DNA from: Exiguobacterium sp. SL-9
GTDB lineage: Bacteria; Bacillota; Bacilli; Exiguobacteriales; Exiguobacteriaceae
Assembly: GCF_004336985.1 (NCBI RefSeq)
Contig: NZ_SJUO01000001.1
Span: 1-64,000, forward strand
Reading direction: 5' to 3'
DNA: 64,000 bases
The position numbers and the translations under genes were made by a program. The notes below the pieces were generated by a model. That model did not search any database. It was not told the DNA's origin and saw nothing but the letters and a program-made list of their open reading frames with translations. Position 1 is the stretch's first letter. Each line of letters opens with the position of its first letter. Positions 59,328 through 64,000 of this stretch are shown here, piece after piece.

Positions 59328-59969
59328 GATTTGTAACGTATGGCCATGTTGCTTCAACCAACCCATCGCGCCTGTGATGTCCGGGTAGACCGACGCGAGC
59401 GTGGACCAGAACGCTTTTGAATGATCGAAATGGACGAGGTGGGACCATTCATGGGCGATGACATAATCCATGACATCGGGCGGGGCGAGCATGAGCCGGA
59501 CGTTGATCGAAATCGTCCCGGTCGAGCTGCACGACCCCCAGCGCGTCTTTTGATGACCGATACGGATTCGGTTCGCCTTCACGCCGAGCTGACGTTCATA
59601 ATAGGGTTCCCGCTTCGTGACGAAGGCGAGGGCTTGCTCACGGAGCCAAGCCTCATACGCTTTCCGCAGCGATGACTCGTCCCACACAACGGGACAGTGA
59701 AAGTTTTGGCCGTCGAAACGGAACCTTGTCTCGGTATCACTTTTGACGAGCGGGAACGTCTCCCCATGTAGGTTCAACCTGTCTTCGGGCAAGACGACGC
59801 GTTTCGGCAGTGTCGCCAAGCGTTCCGCAATCCAGTCGGCGTGTTCAGATAAAATCGTCTCGACGACCCGGTTCGGGAGGCGCGCTGGAATCCGTAGCTC
59901 GATTCCTTCCGGCGTCACGAAAAAGGCCGCCCGTTTTCGGCGTTTATGACGGATGACAATCACGGTCAT
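59313..59969 (-). CDS. YgjP-like (M48-type) zinc metallopeptidase
   Basis: A 218-aa cytoplasmic protein of the YgjP/WLM group. The zinc motif is HEWSH (173-177) with the third ligand probably His183 in HFDHSKAFW. The family signature KTRWGSCSSTGTISINVRLMLAP precedes it. ATG 59969 has AAGGAGGTGAACCC upstream. Substrate unknown. Confidence 0.9.
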   Translation of the reverse strand: MTVIVIRHKRRKRAAFFVTPEGIELRIPARLPNRVVETILSEHADWIAERLATLPKRVVLPEDRLNLHGETFPLVKSDTETRFRFDGQNFHCPVVWDESSLRKAYEAWLREQALAFVTKREPYYERQLGVKANRIRIGHQKTRWGSCSSTGTISINVRLMLAPPDVMDYVIAHEWSHLVHFDHSKAFWSTLASVYPDITGAMGWLKQHGHTLQIKKAN

Positions 59970-60085
59970 CGGGTTCACCTCCTTGAAGTATCTCGGTCGA
60001 TTATAGCCGACGTGCCTCGAATCCGCCATCGTTTTGCGGACTCGACCACTCGTTTTTTGTTACAGTAGGGGTAGGAGGGATGAAC

Positions 60086-61258
60086 ATGAAATCAATCTTA
60101 CATCAATCACTTGACCGGGCCGGAACAGACTCGGTGAAATGGGACGGACTCGACCGATGGTTCCATTTAAAAGATGACGTTTTGCCGCTTTGGGTCGCAG
60201 ATATCGATATCCGCACGGCGCCATCCATCTCGGAAGCGCTCACGGCACGTGCCGCGACAGGCGAGTTCGGATACACGTTGTTCTCGAAACAAGCGCAAGC
60301 AGCCGTTAGCTCATGGTATGACCGTCGTCACGGGCTCAAGGTCGAAGCGAATCATGTCCTGTTCTCGAACGGCGTCGTGCCGGGATTGACACATATCGTC
60401 GAGGCATTGACGGTGGAAGGAGATGGTGTCGTCATCCAGTCGCCCGTTTATCCGCCATTTCATGAACTCGTGACCGGGTTGAAACGTGAGTTGCTCGACG
60501 CCCCGCTCCGTCAAGTCAATGGTCGCTACGAGATGGACTTCGACGCGCTCGAGGCGAAGATGCGTAAGGCGAGGCTGTTCTTGCTCTGCTCACCTCATAA
60601 CCCGGTCGGCCGGGTATGGACTGAGGCCGAGCTGAAGCAAGTCGTCGAGCTGGCGCGTCGCCATGATGTCATTCTCGTCTCGGATGAGATTCATGCCGAC
60701 TTGACCTATCCGTCACAACGACACACCACCCTCAATCGCCTCGATGACGACGTCATCACGGTGAGTGCACCATCGAAGGCGTTCAATATCGCCGGGTTGT
60801 TCGCGTCGTACATCATCTGTCCAGACGATGCGATGCGAAAACGGATTATCCAAGTCCAAAATAAACACCATGTATTGCCAACGCCGTTTGCGAATACGGC
60901 CATTATTGCGGCCTACACGGACCCACGTGCGGAGCGTTGGCTCGACCAATTGACGGCAGAACTCGAAGAACAGGCGACATACCTCGTCGAACGGTTCAGT
61001 GAAGCGTTACCACAACTGAAAGTGTTCAAGCCTGAGGCGAGTTATCTCCTGTGGATTGATTTTACGGGGCTAGGTCTTGAACCGGAGGCGCGGAAGAAAT
61101 GGCTGCACGATCAAGTCCGACTGTTCTTGTCACCGGGTCTCCCGTTCGGCGAATCGGGACAGGCGTTCGAACGGCTCAATTTCGGGACGTCCCGCGTCAT
61201 TCTTGATGAGGCGCTCAAACGTCTCAACGACCATGTCGGCGGAAAGGCGTTTGTATGA
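60086..61258 (+). CDS. patB: PatB/MalY-family PLP-dependent C-S lyase
   Basis: A cystathionine beta-lyase-type enzyme of 390 aa that splits C-S bonds (cystathionine or cysteine conjugates to pyruvate, ammonia and a thiol). The PLP lysine is Lys231 in SAPSKAFNIAG. LLCSPHNPVGRVW, LVSDEIHADL and the N-terminal VKWDGLDRWF are typical of PatB. ATG 60086 has AGGAGG 7 nt upstream; 60080 is too close. It could also act in methionine biosynthesis. No clear terminator before the next gene 70 nt away. Confidence 0.9.
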   Translation: MKSILHQSLDRAGTDSVKWDGLDRWFHLKDDVLPLWVADIDIRTAPSISEALTARAATGEFGYTLFSKQAQAAVSSWYDRRHGLKVEANHVLFSNGVVPGLTHIVEALTVEGDGVVIQSPVYPPFHELVTGLKRELLDAPLRQVNGRYEMDFDALEAKMRKARLFLLCSPHNPVGRVWTEAELKQVVELARRHDVILVSDEIHADLTYPSQRHTTLNRLDDDVITVSAPSKAFNIAGLFASYIICPDDAMRKRIIQVQNKHHVLPTPFANTAIIAAYTDPRAERWLDQLTAELEEQATYLVERFSEALPQLKVFKPEASYLLWIDFTGLGLEPEARKKWLHDQVRLFLSPGLPFGESGQAFERLNFGTSRVILDEALKRLNDHVGGKAFV

Positions 61259-61328
61259 ATCGAGAAACGGGAAAAATTTCACAATGAGCCTCACAAGAAC
61301 GATGGCCACGGAAAGCGAGTGAATGTGA

Positions 61329-62540
61329 ATGGAGACGATCAATTGGAAAAAGAAGATGGAGGAACAACTGAGGCGTAGCGGATTCACGTTACAGGTCGAG
61401 AATATGGCCAACCTCGGACTGACGGAGATTCAAGCGTCTTCGTCCCCGTTGATCTCGTATCCGCTCCGAATTCGGCTATACGTGCGCATGGGATGGCTCA
61501 TGTGCACGGTCGATGCCACTTCGGTCGACCGTAACGAGGATCATCCGCTGTTCGAGCGGATGGTCGCCGCCGTGTTTGAGCGCATCGTCCGCCATCTATA
61601 TCACGCCTACGACTTCCATGTCTTGACGTATATCGGTAACACGGGAAACTATATCGCGCCGAAAGAGTCAGAGACCGGGGAAATCGTTCGTCTGCTTGCC
61701 CATCTTTGGAACGACCGCTCGTTCCTTCACCTTGAGACGTATGAGGAATATCCGGCGCTATACGCCACACCGCCATGGGCCCACCAAGCCTATGCGTTCG
61801 AGAGCACGGCTGACGAATGGATTATTTATTCGGGCCGAAGCGGACGTCCGGCGACGGACTATCGTGCTGATGGGACCGAGCTCAAACCACATCGTCTGGC
61901 TGAGGGAGACTTGTTCTTCCCAGTGCACCGCATCCAGAAGGACAGAGGCACGCTCGCGCTTGCTGAATGGTTGCGGCTCGAGCGGCGTGAGGTCGAGGAT
62001 TTCATGCTCGCCTTCATGAAGACAATTCAAAAGTTCGATCCGGCCTTCGGGTTTTCCTGGGGCGGGACGGATACATTCTTTCACGGTGTACCGGTCGAGC
62101 CGTATGCGCAAGTACTCCGCGTTGAGAGTGGGAAACGACGCTATCGGGTCATGAACAACTCGGCAAAGCGCTTGTTTGCAGTGGCCGACGACCCACTCGA
62201 ATGTTTGAAAGAAGTCGAGCGGACGCTACGGGCGGTTCGTTTGCCGGAACATCGGGTGTCGGCACTTGGACAACTCGTCATGGGGATTTGGCAACAGTTC
62301 GAGGTCGATGAAGCAACATATATCCAAAAAGTCGCTTATCGCGGCATATCTGAGTTCCAAATCGAAGAAAAGATTGGTCATGCCTTGGCGAATCGACAAA
62401 AAATTCGCTGGATCGAAAAGACCGATCCTCGCCAGTCTGTCATCGAATTCGCCCATCTGCGGATTTCATTTCCAAAACGACCACCTGGCATCGTCAGCGT
62501 CGAGCCGGTCGAATCTTCTTATGAGAGAGGTGCGCTATGA
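61329..62540 (+). CDS. 403-aa protein of unknown function
   Basis: No family recognised. The protein is cytoplasmic and slightly acidic. ATG 61329. The first part (1-130) looks like a strand-helix fold with SYPLRIRLYVRMGWLMCTVDA; the middle has aromatic blocks (TPPWAHQAYAFEST, FGFSWGGTDTFFHGVPVEP); the last 120 residues are helical. It overlaps the next gene by 4 nt (ATGA), so both are translated together. Confidence 0.7.
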   Translation: METINWKKKMEEQLRRSGFTLQVENMANLGLTEIQASSSPLISYPLRIRLYVRMGWLMCTVDATSVDRNEDHPLFERMVAAVFERIVRHLYHAYDFHVLTYIGNTGNYIAPKESETGEIVRLLAHLWNDRSFLHLETYEEYPALYATPPWAHQAYAFESTADEWIIYSGRSGRPATDYRADGTELKPHRLAEGDLFFPVHRIQKDRGTLALAEWLRLERREVEDFMLAFMKTIQKFDPAFGFSWGGTDTFFHGVPVEPYAQVLRVESGKRRYRVMNNSAKRLFAVADDPLECLKEVERTLRAVRLPEHRVSALGQLVMGIWQQFEVDEATYIQKVAYRGISEFQIEEKIGHALANRQKIRWIEKTDPRQSVIEFAHLRISFPKRPPGIVSVEPVESSYERGAL

Positions 62541-63673
62541 GAATCGTTGATGCACGTGCCATGTCGATTAGCCATGAAGACTTGATTGCCGTCACCGAGA
62601 CATCTGTCTATTACCGGGAAAAGTCTGGGGAGACGAGTTTCTCAATCTTCCGTTATGACGAAGCGAACGGGACCGTCACGCCGGTCAGTCGTCGCGTCTA
62701 TGAAGACTACGGGATTTCGAAGCTGTTTATCAGTGGTGGCCGCGTCTATTTCTTGAACGAGACACCGGACCGGACCGGTGTCATCCGAACGGAGCTGATT
62801 GCCTTTGACTATCGCTCCGGAGAAGAAGAGGTGCTCGCAACTTTTGAAAAGCGGGGAAATAGTACGCTCTATTGGGTACTAGCCGATCGTTATTTCTTAT
62901 TCTTGACGAGCTTCGGGGATGCGGATGAGGCATGGTTGTATGATGCAGAGACGGCATTCCAAGAGCGAATTCGTGACGAACGGCTCGTTGGGCACGCCGG
63001 GAAGTTCCGCGAGTTGTACTTGTTCACGAGCGATTTAGAAGGTGTCCCTTATATCGTCTGCAACGCCCGTTTGGACGAGTTCGCCTATTATGAGGCCCTT
63101 GAAGCAGGACGTGTCTCTCCAGACGATGCGATTGATCACTCAGAGGCGATTCTCATCTGTTCTCTCGATGATGCCGTCGAGGCCGTCCGAGAAAGGCATA
63201 GTGAGATTCCGTTCGAGGATTTGATTCGACTTCATGGGGAAGGGGACACGGTTCAATACCTCGGTGAGCGGGACAACCGGCTCCGGTTCTCCGCTTTTGT
63301 GGATGCCGCCAATGAAGAGACGATTTACGAGGTGACGGCACCGGACGTGCTTCGTGAGGTGACAGTAATCGACTGGGGGGCCTATGAACCGATTGATTTC
63401 ACGTACGATGATGTCAGCTCGACGATTTTCATCAAGGTTGAGGAATCAGAAGATCACACCGAACTGATTGACGCGACGAACGGTGCTCGCTTCCTCGATA
63501 CGGCTCCGTTCGAGCGTGTACTCGCTTCGATTTATTTCATCCATGAATCGGCGGAAGGAGGGGGTGGCGTGAGCATCTTCAATCTTGAGACGAACGAGCG
63601 ACAAACGTTTGAAGACGCCTATTACACGGTACTCGATGAGACGATCGTCATCCTGTCGACGAAGCAGTTATGA
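62537..63673 (+). CDS. 378-aa protein of unknown function, probable beta-propeller
   Basis: No family recognised. Repeating strand-turn blocks of 40-50 residues (SISHEDLIAVTETSVYYREKS, LFISGGRVYFLNETPD, YWVLADRYFLFLTSFGDADEAWLYD, FDYRSGEEEVLATFEK) suggest a beta-propeller. No signal peptide or membrane segment. ATG 62537 overlaps the preceding stop by 4 nt, behind GAGAGGTGCGCT. It forms a two-gene operon with the 403-aa protein, ended at 63677-63718. Confidence 0.72.
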   Translation: MRIVDARAMSISHEDLIAVTETSVYYREKSGETSFSIFRYDEANGTVTPVSRRVYEDYGISKLFISGGRVYFLNETPDRTGVIRTELIAFDYRSGEEEVLATFEKRGNSTLYWVLADRYFLFLTSFGDADEAWLYDAETAFQERIRDERLVGHAGKFRELYLFTSDLEGVPYIVCNARLDEFAYYEALEAGRVSPDDAIDHSEAILICSLDDAVEAVRERHSEIPFEDLIRLHGEGDTVQYLGERDNRLRFSAFVDAANEETIYEVTAPDVLREVTVIDWGAYEPIDFTYDDVSSTIFIKVEESEDHTELIDATNGARFLDTAPFERVLASIYFIHESAEGGGGVSIFNLETNERQTFEDAYYTVLDETIVILSTKQL

Positions 63674-63676
63674 CCA

Positions 63677-63718
63677 AAAAACACCCGGACCTATCTACGT
63701 GATAGATTCGGGTGTTTT
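63677..63718. terminator. Bidirectional terminator
   Basis: AAAACACCCG pairs with CGGGTGTTTT, with an inner CTATC/GATAG stem around TACGT. Confidence 0.88.
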
Positions 63719-63738
63719 ATATAGGTTTACATAATAAG

Positions 63739-64000
63739 TTATCGTAAACCGATTAACGCTTGTTTTTTCTTTTCATCGCCGATATGGGCATAGACTTGCG
63801 TTGTCGCTACCGACTCGTGTCCGAGCAATTGTTGGATCGTCAATACATCGACCCCGCTCATAGCAAGACGAGAGGCGAACGTGTGGCGCAATTTATGGGG
63901 TGTGACCTGCTTGTGCGTCAAAAATGGCAAATACGGTTTCAGACGGTCGATGTGACCTTTCAACGCATGTTGCACTGTCCGTACCGAGATCCGCTTGCCT
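63739..64000 (-). CDS. Tyrosine recombinase (XerC/D-like), C-terminal part, cut by the window edge
   Basis: Only the C-terminal 87 residues are in the window; the frame is open to the right edge. The catalytic domain motifs are TPHKLRHTFASRL (HxxR), LLGHESVATTQVYAHI with the His of LGHE and the nucleophile Tyr in TQVYAH. No start is assigned because the 5' part lies outside. It could be a chromosome-dimer resolvase or an integrase of a mobile element. Confidence 0.88.
   Translation of the reverse strand, partial: GKRISVRTVQHALKGHIDRLKPYLPFLTHKQVTPHKLRHTFASRLAMSGVDVLTIQQLLGHESVATTQVYAHIGDEKKKQALIGLR

Noticed and set aside
1-64000. CRISPR array, tRNA or 16S/23S rRNA genes, prophage structural genes
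   Set aside because: No regularly spaced repeats, no cloverleaf or rRNA signature, and no capsid, tail or terminase proteins were seen.

Overview
The window looks like chromosomal DNA of a low-G+C-branch Gram-positive (Bacillota), most probably Exiguobacterium. The grounds are a type B RNase P RNA, S-box (SAM-I) and TPP riboswitches, strong AGGAGG ribosome-binding sites, sigma-A and sigma-B type promoters, a ykoFEDC thiamine-uptake operon and an HssRS-HrtAB haem-stress locus, all with a GC-balanced codon usage rich in GAC, GTC and CTC. Genus assignment is inference from gene content; no 16S rRNA is present. Gene density is high, with many short operons closed by intrinsic terminators.

Layout: 1-4300 is the only clearly foreign stretch. 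It holds a very AT-rich 661-codon gene of unknown function with a HEPN-like segment, followed by a complete IS3/IS150-type insertion sequence. 4300-10500 carries msrA behind an S-box riboswitch, a small membrane protein, an amidase, rlmN, an SMP-30 protein and a CobW-family GTPase behind a Zur-like box. 10500-13970 is the TPP-riboswitch-controlled ykoFEDC thiamine ECF transporter. 13950-17520 has a DUF1643-like protein, a lytic transglycosylase, a CPBP protease and an alpha/beta hydrolase. 17520-21300 is hssR-hssS-hrtB-hrtA, with a recognisable HssR direct repeat in front of hrtB. 23390-23790 is rnpB.

23800-37900 is ordinary metabolism and transport: an RlmL-like methyltransferase, a secreted nuclease lipoprotein, an oxidoreductase, an alanine/glycine symporter, PutP, a D,D-carboxypeptidase, a FAD/Rieske protein, an M32 carboxypeptidase and a GDPD phosphodiesterase. 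38100-39500 is a DUF4397 surface protein overlapped by a class D/F-like sortase. 39600-44600 has MarR, a long single-domain RelA/SpoT protein, a sigma-B-type YflT stress gene, a reductase and an atypical glutamine synthetase preceded by a potential three-helix RNA. 44600-48830 carries peptide (POT), MFS and AI-2E family transporters; the MFS gene has a leader peptide and attenuator.

48990-54110 is a methionine block: two SAM-I riboswitches control an aminotransferase/alcohol dehydrogenase pair and metQNP. With the msrA S-box this makes three SAM-sensing units in one window, covering methionine repair, uptake and oxo-acid handling. 54100-58200 has a Spx paralogue, a DUF302 protein and a cluster of three lipoprotein genes, the first with an in-frame amber codon. 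58300-64000 has a soluble PAS-chemoreceptor, a YgjP-like metalloprotease, a PatB/MalY lyase, a two-gene operon of unknown function and the C-terminal part of a tyrosine recombinase running off the right edge.
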